Counted from the first letter of the stretch, positions 1 through 8,883 are shown. The stretch: DNA of 64,000 nucleotides from Aestuariivita sp. (GCF_021404545.1 NZ_JAAWWD010000062.1:88832-152831); one strand, 5' to 3'. Notes: generated by a model not told the origin, from the letters alone. Translations and numbers: made by a program.

Positions 1-2
1 CG

Positions 3-944
3 CTGGTGATTCTGCATGAAGGCGCCATCGTGCATGAAAGCTATCGCAATGGGATGGCGCCACAGGATCCGCATATCCTGATGTCGGTCTCTAAGTCCAT
101 GCTTGGCCTTGTGGCGGGCACCCTGGTCGAGCGTGGCGAGGTTGATCTTCAGGATCCGGTCACCACCTACCTGCCGGAATTGGCCGATACCGCCTATGCC
201 GGAGCGACGGTGCGCGATGCGCTGGATATGCGTGTAGGGGTGCTTTTTGACGAAGACTATGAAGCAACAGACGGTCCGATCATCGAATACCGCAAAGCTG
301 CGAACTGGAACCCGCTGGAGCCCGGCGAGGCCGCGATGGATCTGCGCAGCTTTCAGACCTTGCTGACCGGGCGGGATGGCACGCATGGGGGCCGCTTTCA
401 CTATGTCTCTCCGGTGACTGATATGCTGGCGTGGCTGATGGAGCGTGCGACCGGCACCCGGTTTTCCGACCTGCTGTCTGACCGTCTGCTCAAACCCTTG
501 GGGGCCGAGCAATCGGGCGATCTGACTGTCGACCGGATCGGCGGGGCGCGTGCGGCAGGCGGAATGAACATCACCGCACGGGATCTGGCCCGCGTCGGGC
601 AGATGTTGCTGCAAGGCGGGACGCGTGAGGGCAAACAGGTTCTTCCCCGGGCCTGGGTGCAGGATCTGTGGTCCGGCGGTGACCGCGCTGCCTGGGCCGC
701 AGGCGATATGGCCGACCGGTTCTCCGAGCCGGGGCGGTCTTACCGATCCAAATGGTATCATGTCCCGCACCCGGACGGAGACATGATCCATTGCATGGGC
801 ATTCATGGGCAGTATCTGTTTGCGTGCGCTCAGACGCAGTCGGTCATTGCGTGGTTTTCATCGGCGGACGACCCCATAAACGATGCCAACTCGGCGCATG
901 TGTTTGCCGCCGTGGCGCGCATTCAGGCAGCCTTGCGCCGATAG
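3..944 (+). CDS. Serine hydrolase, class C beta-lactamase-like (5' end truncated by window)
   Basis: The frame is open from the first bases, and the protein begins in mid-domain with a typical strand-turn-strand (LVILHEGAIVHE), so the true start lies upstream of the window. The SVSKS motif about 27 residues in carries the Ser-x-x-Lys catalytic pair of the beta-lactamase / DD-peptidase / esterase fold. A YVS triad (Y-x-S/N) follows near residue 138, and an IHG near the C-terminus fits the third (H/K-x-G) box. The family includes esterases, 6-aminohexanoate-dimer hydrolases and peptidases, and the substrate cannot be told from the sequence. The stop lies 38 bp before pgsA. Confidence 0.85.
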   Translation: MVILHEGAIVHESYRNGMAPQDPHILMSVSKSMLGLVAGTLVERGEVDLQDPVTTYLPELADTAYAGATVRDALDMRVGVLFDEDYEATDGPIIEYRKAANWNPLEPGEAAMDLRSFQTLLTGRDGTHGGRFHYVSPVTDMLAWLMERATGTRFSDLLSDRLLKPLGAEQSGDLTVDRIGGARAAGGMNITARDLARVGQMLLQGGTREGKQVLPRAWVQDLWSGGDRAAWAAGDMADRFSEPGRSYRSKWYHVPHPDGDMIHCMGIHGQYLFACAQTQSVIAWFSSADDPINDANSAHVFAAVARIQAALRR

Positions 945-982
945 CCCTTTCCGGCGCGCTTCAGAGCGGGTAGTCAACGGCC

Positions 983-1648
983 ATGCAGTGGAACATTCCC
1001 AATATCCTGACGCTTCTGCGGCTGCTGGCCGCGCCGAGTGTCGCGGTGATGTTTCTCTATTTCAACCGGCCTTACGCGGACTGGTTCGCTCTGGTCCTGT
1101 TCTTGTCGGCGGCGATTACCGATTGGTTCGATGGCTATCTGGCCCGCGCCTGGAAACAGGAGACCAAGCTGGGTGCGATGCTGGACCCGATTGCCGACAA
1201 GGCGATGGTTGTCATCGCTCTGATGGTGATCGTGGGTTACTCGTCGATGTCGCCCTGGCTGGTGTTGCCCGCCACGTTTATCCTCTTTCGTGAAGTCTTC
1301 GTGTCGGGTCTGCGCGAATACCTGGGCGATACGGCAGGAACGCTCAAGGTTACGCCACTGGCCAAATGGAAAACGACGGTCCAGATGCTGGCCATTTCCG
1401 TACTCTTTGCCCAAGGCATATTCGAGCATTATCTGGGTATGTCCGCCTGGGGCATGGATCAGGCGCTGGTCGACCGGATCATGATGGGTGAAGTGGAAGA
1501 CCTGCAAGGGCTGAAATGGAAATTCATCGCCATGGAATGGACGGGGCGCCTGGGGTTGTGGCTCTTGTGGCTGGCGGCGGGGCTGACCTTGGTCACCGGA
1601 TATGATTACCTGCGCAAGGCGATGCCGTATCTAAGGGAGAGGCGCTGA
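983..1648 (+). CDS. pgsA: CDP-diacylglycerol--glycerol-3-phosphate 3-phosphatidyltransferase
   Basis: Makes phosphatidylglycerol phosphate from CDP-diacylglycerol and glycerol-3-phosphate at the inner membrane, the committed step to phosphatidylglycerol. The 221-residue protein has several membrane segments and a complete CDP-alcohol phosphotransferase signature near residues 47-73: DWFDG, then AR, then G, LDP and AD. The N-terminal NIPNILTLLR is typical of PgsA. The start ATG begins MQWNIPN. Its stop TGA overlaps the moaD ATG by one base (TGATG), so it is probably co-transcribed with moaDE, a common pairing in Rhodobacterales. Confidence 0.95.
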   Translation: MQWNIPNILTLLRLLAAPSVAVMFLYFNRPYADWFALVLFLSAAITDWFDGYLARAWKQETKLGAMLDPIADKAMVVIALMVIVGYSSMSPWLVLPATFILFREVFVSGLREYLGDTAGTLKVTPLAKWKTTVQMLAISVLFAQGIFEHYLGMSAWGMDQALVDRIMMGEVEDLQGLKWKFIAMEWTGRLGLWLLWLAAGLTLVTGYDYLRKAMPYLRERR

Positions 1649-1893
1649 TGAACGTATTGTATTTCGCATGGGTCCGTGAACGGATTGGCCACCCCATGGA
1701 AGAGGTCGAGAGCGAGGCGGAAACCGTTGGCGATCTGGTCGCGGAGTTGCGCGCCCGCGAGGACCGGTATGAGGCCGCCTTTGCCGATGTGTCGGCCTTG
1801 CGCGTGGCGGTCGACCAGAAGCTAACTGATTTCGACGCTCCGCTCAAAGGCGCGCGCGAAGTGGCGTTCTTCCCGCCGATGACAGGGGGCTAG
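1648..1893 (+). CDS. moaD: Molybdopterin synthase sulfur carrier subunit MoaD
   Basis: Ubiquitin-like sulfur carrier of molybdopterin synthase, which donates thiocarboxylate sulfur to cyclic pyranopterin monophosphate. At 81 residues it has the normal family length. It ends in PPMTGG, the conserved C-terminal Gly-Gly that MoeB adenylates and thiolates. It starts translationally coupled to pgsA and is followed 5 bp later by moaE, its catalytic partner. Identification is firm from the tail, the FFPP segment and the neighbour. Confidence 0.95.
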   Translation: MNVLYFAWVRERIGHPMEEVESEAETVGDLVAELRAREDRYEAAFADVSALRVAVDQKLTDFDAPLKGAREVAFFPPMTGG

Positions 1894-1898
1894 CCCGC

Positions 1899-2342
1899 AT
1901 GCGCATTGTGGTTCAGGAGGCCCCGTTCGATCTGGGCGATGAGGCCAACCGCTTTGCCGCCGGGCACCGCGATATGGGAGCGATCGTGACGTTCACCGGC
2001 GTGGTGCGCGATCTGGCGACCGGCGATCTGGACGCGATGGAAATCGAGCATTACCCCGGCATGACCGAGGCCGCCCTGACCGAGATCGCGCAGCAGGCCC
2101 AGAGCCGCTGGAGCCTGGGGGACGTGCTCGTCATCCATCGCTATGGAAGGCTGGAGCCGGGCGCGTTGATCATGATGGTGGCAACCGCAGCGCCTCATCG
2201 CAAGGACGCCTTCGAGGCTGCCGAATATCTGATGGACTATCTCAAGTCCCGCGCTCCGTTTTGGAAAAAAGAACATATCGGCGCAGACGCCTCCTGGGTC
2301 TCGGCCAAAGACGCGGACGAAGACGCGCTGAGCCGGTGGTAG
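1899..2342 (+). CDS. moaE: Molybdopterin synthase catalytic subunit MoaE
   Basis: Large subunit of molybdopterin synthase, which converts precursor Z to molybdopterin with sulfur from MoaD. At 147 residues it shows MoaE hallmarks: GAIVTFTGVVRD near residues 27-38, the EHYPGM segment, HRYGRLEPG in the middle, and SRAPFWKKE near residue 117 with the conserved catalytic lysine region. It lies 5 bp downstream of moaD and probably ends the pgsA-moaD-moaE operon. A GC-rich hairpin follows about 65 bp after the stop. Confidence 0.96.
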   Translation: MRIVVQEAPFDLGDEANRFAAGHRDMGAIVTFTGVVRDLATGDLDAMEIEHYPGMTEAALTEIAQQAQSRWSLGDVLVIHRYGRLEPGALIMMVATAAPHRKDAFEAAEYLMDYLKSRAPFWKKEHIGADASWVSAKDADEDALSRW

Positions 2343-2770
2343 GCGATCATATCACAACTGTGCCAGGACGGCAGATGACCTGACGAGGACTGTTTCAGGA
2401 AAGAGCCCTCTGACAGAGGGTCAGGGCCCCCAACCCACAAGCGTGCAGAGCCCCTGGATCTCTTGCGGGCGGCGGCGCCTTTGACCACATCGTGGCGGCC
2501 CAACAGACCCACGCGCTGGCGTTGTCGGATAGCATATGTGCCGACCGGGCAGGCGCCGGGGATCCAGATCGGTTCATTCGTCGTTCCGGGTGCTCTCGGT
2601 GCGGTCTGTAACACATCGTGTCCCTGCATGTGCTGCACGTGCCATCCTTCAGCCCGTGCAGAAAACCGGCAATCAGGGCTCGTATGGCCCAAGTCCGAAC
2701 CTGTCGTTGCATGGCGCGGGCTGTGACATGCCCCGCTGCCCGCTGCGCAAGATCTGCTCAGGCCGTATTG
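2343..2770. other. 428-bp gap between moaE and the convergent membrane-protein gene, no recognised gene
   Basis: I find no convincing coding sequence, tRNA or structured RNA here. Two overlapping minus-strand frames look weakly protein-like. One begins with MQRQVRTWAI near 2712, and the other carries a GACPVGTYAI stretch near 2570. They look like one reading frame broken by a shift, so a decayed small secreted protein gene is possible. I do not recognise the family. Confidence 0.4.
2407..2421. terminator. Hairpin after moaE (possible terminator)
   Basis: Perfect inverted repeat CCCTCTG / CAGAGGG with one base between the arms, about 65 bp after the moaE stop. No clear U-tract follows on the plus strand; a short CTCTTTCCT run follows on the minus strand. 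The apex CTG-A-CAG resembles the CTG-NNN-CAG hairpins elsewhere in the window, but the loop is shorter. Confidence 0.4.
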
Positions 2771-3097
2771 TCACGCGTGGCGCACGCGCTCCAACTCGCC
2801 GCGCAGCTCTTCGGCCTCCTGGCGGGCATCGCGCAGACCTTCCATCGCTGCGGTCAGTTCGGCTTCGGTCTGGCTGAGCTGGTTGGTCAGCTCGGCTTCG
2901 CGCTGTTGCAGATAGGTGATCGCCTGGTCCCGTGTCTCTTCGGCCTCGTGCAACTCCTGGCTCATCCGCTCCAGCTCGCCCATATCGGCCGATGAAACGC
3001 GGGTGAACCGGTGCACCAGCCAATTGGCAAACCAGCCCAGGGCAAAGGCCACAAACAGAATGATCGCCGTGGTGATGATAAACTCAGTTCTGTTCAT
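2771..3097 (-). CDS. Single-pass membrane protein with cytoplasmic/periplasmic coiled coil
   Basis: A 108-residue protein starting MNRTEFI. It has one hydrophobic segment (about residues 7-25, rich in I/L/F/A, ending GWFANWL), then a highly charged Glu/Arg/Gln helix (about residues 35-105) with heptad-like spacing, so a membrane-anchored coiled coil. Its start overlaps the 3' end of the upstream OmpA-family gene by 14 bp, so the two are co-translated and may act together at the envelope. Function unknown. Longer in-frame starts exist upstream, but they lie wholly inside the OmpA gene and read as low-complexity Arg-rich sequence. Confidence 0.8.
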   Translation of the reverse strand: MNRTEFIITTAIILFVAFALGWFANWLVHRFTRVSSADMGELERMSQELHEAEETRDQAITYLQQREAELTNQLSQTEAELTAAMEGLRDARQEAEELRGELERVRHA

Positions 3098-4991
3098 CGG
3101 GTGTTCCTTCATCCCCGTCCGCCTCTGCCGCGGCGTCCTCTGCCATGGCATCGAGCGTTTGTTCGGCCTCGGTCACCGAGGGTTCGGGCCGGATCAGCCG
3201 AAACTCGATCCGACGGTTGGCGTCGCGCCCGGCCTCGGTGCCGTTATCGGCGATGGGTCGGGTTTCGCCGTAACCCTTGGCGGTGTAATTCGTGGTCAGG
3301 ATGCGACGGCTGCGCAGCTCGCTCAACACCGACTGCGCGCGCGCCTGGCTAAGCTGCTCATTCATCACCTCGCGGCCCTGACTATCGGTATGGCCCTGAA
3401 TTTCCAACCGAATATCGCCGCATTCCGCCAACAGATCCGCAATCGCGTTCATCGTGTCGAGCGATCCCGCGTCGATAGTGGCCGAGCCTGGCTCGAAGGT
3501 GATCTGGCCTTCGCTCATGATTTCGGCCAGGCCGATTTCACAATCTTCAGGTGAGGGCGGGATATCGGTGGGCGGGGGCGGTTCGCGAAAGACTACATTG
3601 ATCTCAAAGGTTTCGGTTTCGCCCAGCTTGTCCGACAGCAGCCGCGCGATCACGTCGCTGGTGTCCGTGGCGTGGGTCAGCCCCCGCAGCGCGACATTAT
3701 CCGGCGTCACCCGCAGAGACCCGTTTTCAAGATGCGAGAGAGCCTCCAGCCCGGTCAGCACCCGCAGCGGCCAATCCAGCGGCAGTCCTTCGACCACGCG
3801 GGCCGCCGTATGGACGCTGGCCGATCCGAAGCGCGCGCGGGCATAGCTGTCGGCCAGATCACGCAGGGCCGGATCGCTGAGCCGGCCACGCAGCTGGACC
3901 AGACCTTCGGGGCTGAGCGTCGCGGTGAATTCCGGCGGGCCTTCGGCGGTGGGTGTTTCGGGCGCGGGCAGGCTGGCATAAAGCGCAAAGACATCCGGCA
4001 GATCGTTTTCCAGCTCACCCACCACCCGGTCAAAGAGCCTCTCCTCGGTGCCTTGAAGTGCGACGAGCGAGACATCGGCATCCGAGAATGTCACCGTTCC
4101 CCCGCCCAGATCGGCAACGGCGGCCAGCGCCAGCTCTGCCGCATCGGCCCAGCTCGGCGTCGGCACGCCCATGCCGATGGTGCATCGGCCCGTCTCGGTC
4201 AGGCCGGCGGCTGTGGCGGCGTTCAGGATGCGGACTTGCGCCTCCTCATCCTCGGCCGAGCAGGCATCGAACCGTCCGCCATCCTCGTTCAGCACAAAGC
4301 GCAGCGTAAAGGGGGTGATCACCGGGCGCGGTGCCGCAATGTCCATCGAAATCCGCAAAGCCGGTGGCGCACGGCGGGCCAGACGGGCTTCCAGTTCGGC
4401 CTTTTCCTCAACGCTGTCGGCAATGGCGGTGATCTCGATCTGGCCGGGATCGACCGAGATCTTGGCGCGCGGCAGCTTGGCCAGCGCGGTCAGCGCAAAA
4501 CCCAGCGCGTCCTCCCATCCATCCGGCGCGGGATAGTCGGCGGTCTCCAACAGATCAATGACCGGCAGATCGCCCGCAAGCGCCTCCAGCGCATCGACAA
4601 ACCCGGTTCGATCCGATGTGGCGGGGATCAGCCCGATCAGAGAAATACCGCTGTCATTGCGCAGAATCTCGGCTGAAAACCGCGGCGCCACCACACCGAC
4701 GGCGTCTATCACCTCAATCTCGTCGATCACTCGGGCCGCATCGACCACTGTGCCGGTCGTACTGATCGCCTGAAACCGAAACGCCTCGGATGGGGCGGTG
4801 CCCGACAGCGTCACCGTCAGGCCGTCGGCCTGCACCTCGGCCCAGGTCAGATCGTTTTGATCAAGGGTGTTGCGCACGCTGATCTCGGACCCGTTTTCGA
4901 TAAGCCGGACGGCGAATCCGGCCGTCACCAGGCTGATCACGGCGGCGCCTGTGAACATTGCAGCGACAATGACAACGGATGAAAGGCGCAT
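3084..4991 (-). CDS. OmpA-family protein with BON-like repeats
   Basis: A 635-residue envelope protein. A hydrophobic segment at about residues 4-27 is a signal anchor. A long middle region of repeated alpha/beta units (for example ADGLTVTLSGTAPSE) resembles BON domains, as in mycobacterial ArfA-type proteins. A C-terminal OmpA domain (about residues 500-600) contains GHTDSQGREVMNE and NRRIEF, the peptidoglycan diaminopimelate-binding residues. An acidic tail follows. It probably links the cell envelope to peptidoglycan. I chose the ATG that opens directly into the hydrophobic anchor; upstream in-frame sequence is Arg-rich and unlike a signal. It forms an operon with the coiled-coil membrane gene. 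Confidence 0.85.
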   Translation of the reverse strand: MRLSSVVIVAAMFTGAAVISLVTAGFAVRLIENGSEISVRNTLDQNDLTWAEVQADGLTVTLSGTAPSEAFRFQAISTTGTVVDAARVIDEIEVIDAVGVVAPRFSAEILRNDSGISLIGLIPATSDRTGFVDALEALAGDLPVIDLLETADYPAPDGWEDALGFALTALAKLPRAKISVDPGQIEITAIADSVEEKAELEARLARRAPPALRISMDIAAPRPVITPFTLRFVLNEDGGRFDACSAEDEEAQVRILNAATAAGLTETGRCTIGMGVPTPSWADAAELALAAVADLGGGTVTFSDADVSLVALQGTEERLFDRVVGELENDLPDVFALYASLPAPETPTAEGPPEFTATLSPEGLVQLRGRLSDPALRDLADSYARARFGSASVHTAARVVEGLPLDWPLRVLTGLEALSHLENGSLRVTPDNVALRGLTHATDTSDVIARLLSDKLGETETFEINVVFREPPPPTDIPPSPEDCEIGLAEIMSEGQITFEPGSATIDAGSLDTMNAIADLLAECGDIRLEIQGHTDSQGREVMNEQLSQARAQSVLSELRSRRILTTNYTAKGYGETRPIADNGTEAGRDANRRIEFRLIRPEPSVTEAEQTLDAMAEDAAAEADGDEGTPDEQN

Positions 4992-5078
4992 CAGCAGACA
5001 GGCTCGGCTTTTATGTCCAGGGTCACGCCGCACGCGGCGTTTGACCGGAGTGATACGCCCTGTCCGCCCGGATCGCAA

Positions 5079-6041
5079 TCAGATCAGGATCGCGATGCAC
5101 AAGAACACCAGCGGAATAAGGCCTGCGTCGCGATTGGACTGAAACAGGCGCAACAGGCGCGGGACGTTTTCCGGATCGAATCGGCGCAATTGCCAGGTCA
5201 TATGCACGCCCATCGCCCAACAGCCGATGAGCGCCAGCGCCAGAACCAGTGGATTGGCCCCGGGCAACAACGCCCAAAAGACTGCCAGCGCCATCAACAG
5301 GACGGTGCTCACCAGAAACCGGCGCAGCCATTGCGGTGAGTTGTCACCAAAAAGTCGTGCGGTGGATTTGATCCCGATCAGCGCGTCATCCTCGGCATCC
5401 TGATGCGCATAGATCGTGTCATAAAACAGTGTCCAGACGATCCCCGCCACATAGAGGATCATTGGCGCGGGATGCAGCGTACCGGTATGCGCTGCCCAGG
5501 CCAAAAGCGCGCCCCAGTTGAACGCCAGCCCCAGAAAGGCCTGCGGCCACCAGGTAAAACGCTTGGCAAAGGGATAGATCACGACCGGCACCAGCGCCAG
5601 GATGCCCAAGGCGATTGCCGTGGTGTTGAAGGTCAGCAGGATCGCGAGGGCGGCAAGCGCCTGTGCGCCCATCCAGATGATCGCGCCGCGCACGCTTGTC
5701 TGGCCCGAGGGGATCGGCCGCGACCGGGTGCGCTCTACCGCGCCGTCGAAATCGCGGTCGGTGATGTCGTTCCAGGTGCAGCCCGCGCCCCGCATGAGCC
5801 AGGCGCCCATCGCACATCCCAGCGCGATCCAGGCGTCCTCCCATCGCGGCTGCCCGTCATGCAGGATGGCCAGCGCAAGGCCCCACCAGCACGGGATCAA
5901 CAGTAGCCATGTGCCGATGGGCCTGTCCGCCCGGCTCAGCCGCAGATAGGGCCGCGTGGCGGCAGGCGCCCAGCGGTCGACCCAGTTGTCTTTTGCTGCA
6001 TCGGCGACCTGTCCGTCTGGCGTTGGCGCGTGGCCTTGCAT
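5079..6041 (-). CDS. ubiA: 4-hydroxybenzoate polyprenyltransferase
   Basis: Integral membrane prenyltransferase that attaches the polyprenyl tail to 4-hydroxybenzoate in ubiquinone synthesis. At 320 residues with about eight membrane helices it has both Asp-rich Mg-diphosphate motifs: NDITDRDFD near residue 111 and DTIYAHQDAEDD near residue 210. RADRPIGTWLLLIP is the classic UbiA N-terminal signature. It is divergent from rsmE, with only 11 bp between the two start codons, so their ribosome-binding sites lie within each other's leaders and their promoters must lie inside coding sequence or further out. Confidence 0.95.
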   Translation of the reverse strand: MQGHAPTPDGQVADAAKDNWVDRWAPAATRPYLRLSRADRPIGTWLLLIPCWWGLALAILHDGQPRWEDAWIALGCAMGAWLMRGAGCTWNDITDRDFDGAVERTRSRPIPSGQTSVRGAIIWMGAQALAALAILLTFNTTAIALGILALVPVVIYPFAKRFTWWPQAFLGLAFNWGALLAWAAHTGTLHPAPMILYVAGIVWTLFYDTIYAHQDAEDDALIGIKSTARLFGDNSPQWLRRFLVSTVLLMALAVFWALLPGANPLVLALALIGCWAMGVHMTWQLRRFDPENVPRLLRLFQSNRDAGLIPLVFLCIAILI

Positions 6042-6052
6042 ATCTAGGGCTC

Positions 6053-6775
6053 ATGACTGTGAAAATCCGGCTTTATGTAGAGCACCCTTTGGGGGCGGGG
6101 CAATCGGTTCCTTTGACGCGTGACCAAGCGCATTACCTCTTCGGGGTGATGCGGCAGGCTACGGGCTCTGAGGTGCTGCTGTTTAACGGGCGCGACGGCG
6201 AGTGGCGCGCCCAGGTGGCCGAGGCGGGCAAACGTGGCGGAACGCTGGCCGTGGCCGAACGGACGCGGGCGCTCAGCCTGCCGCCCGATCTGTGGCTCTT
6301 GTTTGCGCCGATCAAAAAGGCGCGTACCGATTTCATCGTTGAAAAGGCCGCTGAAATGGGCGCGGCGCGGATCATCCCGGTGCAGACCGCCTTCACCAAT
6401 GCCGAGCGGCTGCGCCAGGACCGCCTCCAGGCGCATGCGGTCGAGGCGGCCGAGCAATGCGGCGGCACATTCGTACCCCAGGTCACCGATCTGCAAAAAC
6501 TGGATCGGGTGCTGGCCGACTGGCCCGCTGGGCGGAAGCTGATGTTCTGCGATGAGGCCGAGGCAGGCGCGGGACGAGACCTGAGTGACGCGCATCCTGG
6601 CCCCTGGGCGATTCTGATCGGCCCCGAAGGCGGCTTTTCCCAGGCCGAGCGTGTTCGGCTTGCCGGTCTGCCCTTTGCCCATGTGGTCAGCCTGGGCCCC
6701 CGCATCCTGCGCGCCGATACCGCGGCCGTGGCCGCGATGACCCTCTGGCAGCAGGCGCTGGGGGACTGGAGATGA
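6053..6775 (+). CDS. rsmE: 16S rRNA (uracil(1498)-N(3))-methyltransferase
   Basis: Methylates U1498 of 16S rRNA using SAM. The 240-residue product starts at MTVKIRLY. An N-terminal PUA-like segment includes QAHYLFGVMR and LLFNGRDGEW, and the C-terminal SPOUT knot includes GPEGGFSQAE and LGPRILRADTAA, the SAM-binding trefoil motifs of RsmE. The frame is open further upstream but there it runs antisense to ubiA. The stop overlaps the next gene by four bases (ATGA). Confidence 0.95.
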   Translation: MTVKIRLYVEHPLGAGQSVPLTRDQAHYLFGVMRQATGSEVLLFNGRDGEWRAQVAEAGKRGGTLAVAERTRALSLPPDLWLLFAPIKKARTDFIVEKAAEMGAARIIPVQTAFTNAERLRQDRLQAHAVEAAEQCGGTFVPQVTDLQKLDRVLADWPAGRKLMFCDEAEAGAGRDLSDAHPGPWAILIGPEGGFSQAERVRLAGLPFAHVVSLGPRILRADTAAVAAMTLWQQALGDWR

Positions 6776-7296
6776 GTTTCATTCGCCCCGAGGCGCGCGC
6801 GCTCATCTGGCGCCTGCGCGAGGTGTTGACGGCGCTGACATTGGGGGCGCTGGGCGTCTGGATGATCCTGGGCCGCGGGCTGACGGTCTGGCTGGGCTAT
6901 GCGGCCATTGCCGTCGCCATCGCTTTGCTGGTCGTTGGAGTTCAGCGCACGCGGTTCCGGCGCGGTGGCGGCGGCATGGGCGTGGTCGCGGTGGATGAGG
7001 GGCAGGTGGTCTATTTCGGGCCGCTGACCGGTGGGGTGGTGGCGCTGCGGGAAGTCTCCTCACTGACCCTCGATCCGACGGCGCATCCCGCCCATTGGAT
7101 ATTGTCGCAACCCGGTCAGCCCGATCTAGCGGTGCCGGTCGATGCCGAAGGGGCCGAAGCTCTCTTTGACGCGTTTACCAGCCTTCCCGGCATTCGGACC
7201 CAGCACATGCTTTCGATGCTCAAGACGATGCCCGAAGGGCCGGTTGTGATCTGGCGGCGCGACCCCGGTGTGATATCTGCGCTGGCGCGGGACTGA
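6772..7296 (+). CDS. Conserved membrane protein of unknown function
   Basis: A 174-residue protein with two hydrophobic helices near the N-terminus (about residues 17-33 and 40-56) and then a soluble, beta-rich domain of about 110 residues. Translationally coupled to rsmE by an ATGA overlap. The layout (two helices, then a PH-like beta domain with VVYFGPLTGG) resembles small bacterial membrane-anchored PH-type proteins, but I cannot assign a family. Co-occurrence with rsmE just before gshA is a Rhodobacterales arrangement. Confidence 0.8.
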   Translation: MSFIRPEARALIWRLREVLTALTLGALGVWMILGRGLTVWLGYAAIAVAIALLVVGVQRTRFRRGGGGMGVVAVDEGQVVYFGPLTGGVVALREVSSLTLDPTAHPAHWILSQPGQPDLAVPVDAEGAEALFDAFTSLPGIRTQHMLSMLKTMPEGPVVIWRRDPGVISALARD

Positions 7297-7390
7297 GAGG
7301 TGTGGTGGGTCCCGACACACGAAATCGCGCCTTGACACCTCGGGGCAACCGTTTCACCACTGGCGCGAAATACAGCGCGGAGGCCTGTCC

Positions 7391-8761
7391 ATGTCCATAC
7401 CTCAATCCGGCGGCGGGCCCATCGAACGTCACGAACAACTTGCCGAATATCTTGCTGATGGGTGCAAGCCCAGGGATGACTGGCGCATCGGCACCGAGCA
7501 TGAGAAGTTCGGCTATTGCAAGGATACGCTGAAACCGCTGCCCTATGAGGGCGAACGCTCCATTCTGGCGGTGCTGGAGGGCTTGCGTGATCATCATGGT
7601 TGGGCGCCCTTGAGCGAAGGCGGCAAGCTGATTGGGCTGGAAAAGGACGGGGCCAATGTCTCGCTTGAGCCGGGGGGACAGCTGGAGCTGTCCGGTGCGC
7701 CGCTTGAGACGATCCACGAGACCTGCGACGAGGTGAACGCGCATCTGGCCGACGTCAAGGATATCTCGGACAAGATCGGTGTCGGCTGGATCGGGCTGGG
7801 TGCGGCGCCGGTCTGGACCCATGACGAGATGCCGATGATGCCCAAGGGGCGGTACAAGCTCATGGATGCCTATATGCAAAAGGTCGGTACCATGGGCCAG
7901 GTGATGATGCGCCGAACCTGTACGGTGCAGGTGAACCTCGATTTCGCGTCAGAGGCGGATATGGTGCGGAAAATGCGTGTGGCGCTGGCGTTGCAGCCGG
8001 TGGCGACCGCGCTGTTCGCCAATTCCCCGTTTTTTGAAGGCGCGCCCAATGGTCACAAAAGCTGGCGCAGCCGGGTGTGGCGCGATCTTGATGCGGATCG
8101 GACGGGCACCTTGCCGTTTGTCTTTGACGAGGGGTTCGGGTTCGAGGCCTGGGCCGACTACGCCCTCGATGTGCCGATGTATTTCGTCTATCGCGATGGG
8201 GAGTATATCGACGCGCTGGGCCAGTCGTTTCGGGATTTTCTGGAAGGCGAGCTGCCTGCTTTGCCGGGCGAGACACCGACCCTGTCCGATTGGGCCGATC
8301 ACCTGACGACGATCTTTCCCGAAGCGCGCGTAAAGAAATTCATCGAAATGCGCGGCGCGGATGGCGGACCTTGGCGCAGGCTTTGTGCGTTGCCGGCCTT
8401 TTGGGTTGGGTTGATGTATGATCAGGGCGCGCTCGATGCCGCCTGGGATCTGGTCAAGAACTGGACGTCCGCGCAGCGCGAGGCGTTGCGGATCGCGGCC
8501 AGCGAGGACGGGTTGAAGGCCCGTGTCAATGGGATCCGCATGGCAGACCTGGCTGCCGAGGTGGTGTCCCTGGCGGATGCCGGTCTGAGGGCTCGGGCGA
8601 TGCCGGGCGCAGGAGGGCTGGTGCCCGACGAGACCCATTTCCTGAACGCACTCAAAGAGAGCTTGGCGATCGGTAAGGTGCCCGCCGATGAGTTGCTCGA
8701 CCACTATCACGGTGATTGGGGCGGCGATCTGAGCCGGGTTTATGCCGAGTACAGTTACTAG
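7391..8761 (+). CDS. gshA: Glutamate--cysteine ligase
   Basis: First and rate-limiting step of glutathione synthesis: ATP-dependent joining of the Glu gamma-carboxyl to Cys. At 456 residues it is the plant/alphaproteobacterial type (GCS2-like). It has IGTEHEKFGY near residue 32, LEPGGQLELSGAP near residue 97 (substrate and Mg binding), MRRTCTVQVNLDF near residue 174, and EMRGADGGPW near residue 320. Just before the ATG is GCGCGGAGGCC, a good ribosome-binding site. A TTGACA hexamer lies at 7332. It is followed at once by a cluster of four hairpins shared with the convergent plsY. Confidence 0.95.
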   Translation: MSIPQSGGGPIERHEQLAEYLADGCKPRDDWRIGTEHEKFGYCKDTLKPLPYEGERSILAVLEGLRDHHGWAPLSEGGKLIGLEKDGANVSLEPGGQLELSGAPLETIHETCDEVNAHLADVKDISDKIGVGWIGLGAAPVWTHDEMPMMPKGRYKLMDAYMQKVGTMGQVMMRRTCTVQVNLDFASEADMVRKMRVALALQPVATALFANSPFFEGAPNGHKSWRSRVWRDLDADRTGTLPFVFDEGFGFEAWADYALDVPMYFVYRDGEYIDALGQSFRDFLEGELPALPGETPTLSDWADHLTTIFPEARVKKFIEMRGADGGPWRRLCALPAFWVGLMYDQGALDAAWDLVKNWTSAQREALRIAASEDGLKARVNGIRMADLAAEVVSLADAGLRARAMPGAGGLVPDETHFLNALKESLAIGKVPADELLDHYHGDWGGDLSRVYAEYSY

Positions 8762-8767
8762 TCGGGG

Positions 8768-8882
8768 CCAGAAACTGACGCAGTTTCTGGCCAATTTCTG
8801 ATACAGAAATTGGGCGCGTACCCGGGCGGGTTGCGCCCAGAATTTGCGTCAAATTCTGTCCATTTTCTGTGTCAGAAAATGG
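8768..8882. repeat. Four-hairpin palindromic repeat cluster between gshA and plsY (locus 1)
   Basis: Four perfect hairpins, each with a 3-nt loop. 8768-8790: arms CCAGAAACTG / CAGTTTCTGG, loop ACG. 8791-8813: CCAATTTCTG / CAGAAATTGG, loop ATA. 8838-8858: CAGAATTTG / CAAATTCTG, loop CGT. 8860-8882: CCATTTTCTG / CAGAAAATGG, loop TGT. They fill the gap between convergent stops, starting 6 bp after the gshA stop and ending 1 bp before the plsY stop. Related hairpins occur at four other loci in this window. A bidirectional terminator or mRNA 3'-end stabiliser is the simplest reading. Confidence 0.9.
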
Positions 8883-8883
8883 G

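Noticed and set aside
8768..8882. Repeat cluster as a possible CRISPR array
   Set aside because: Units are hairpins of unequal sequence directly abutting each other, with no constant repeat plus unique spacer pattern and no cas genes.
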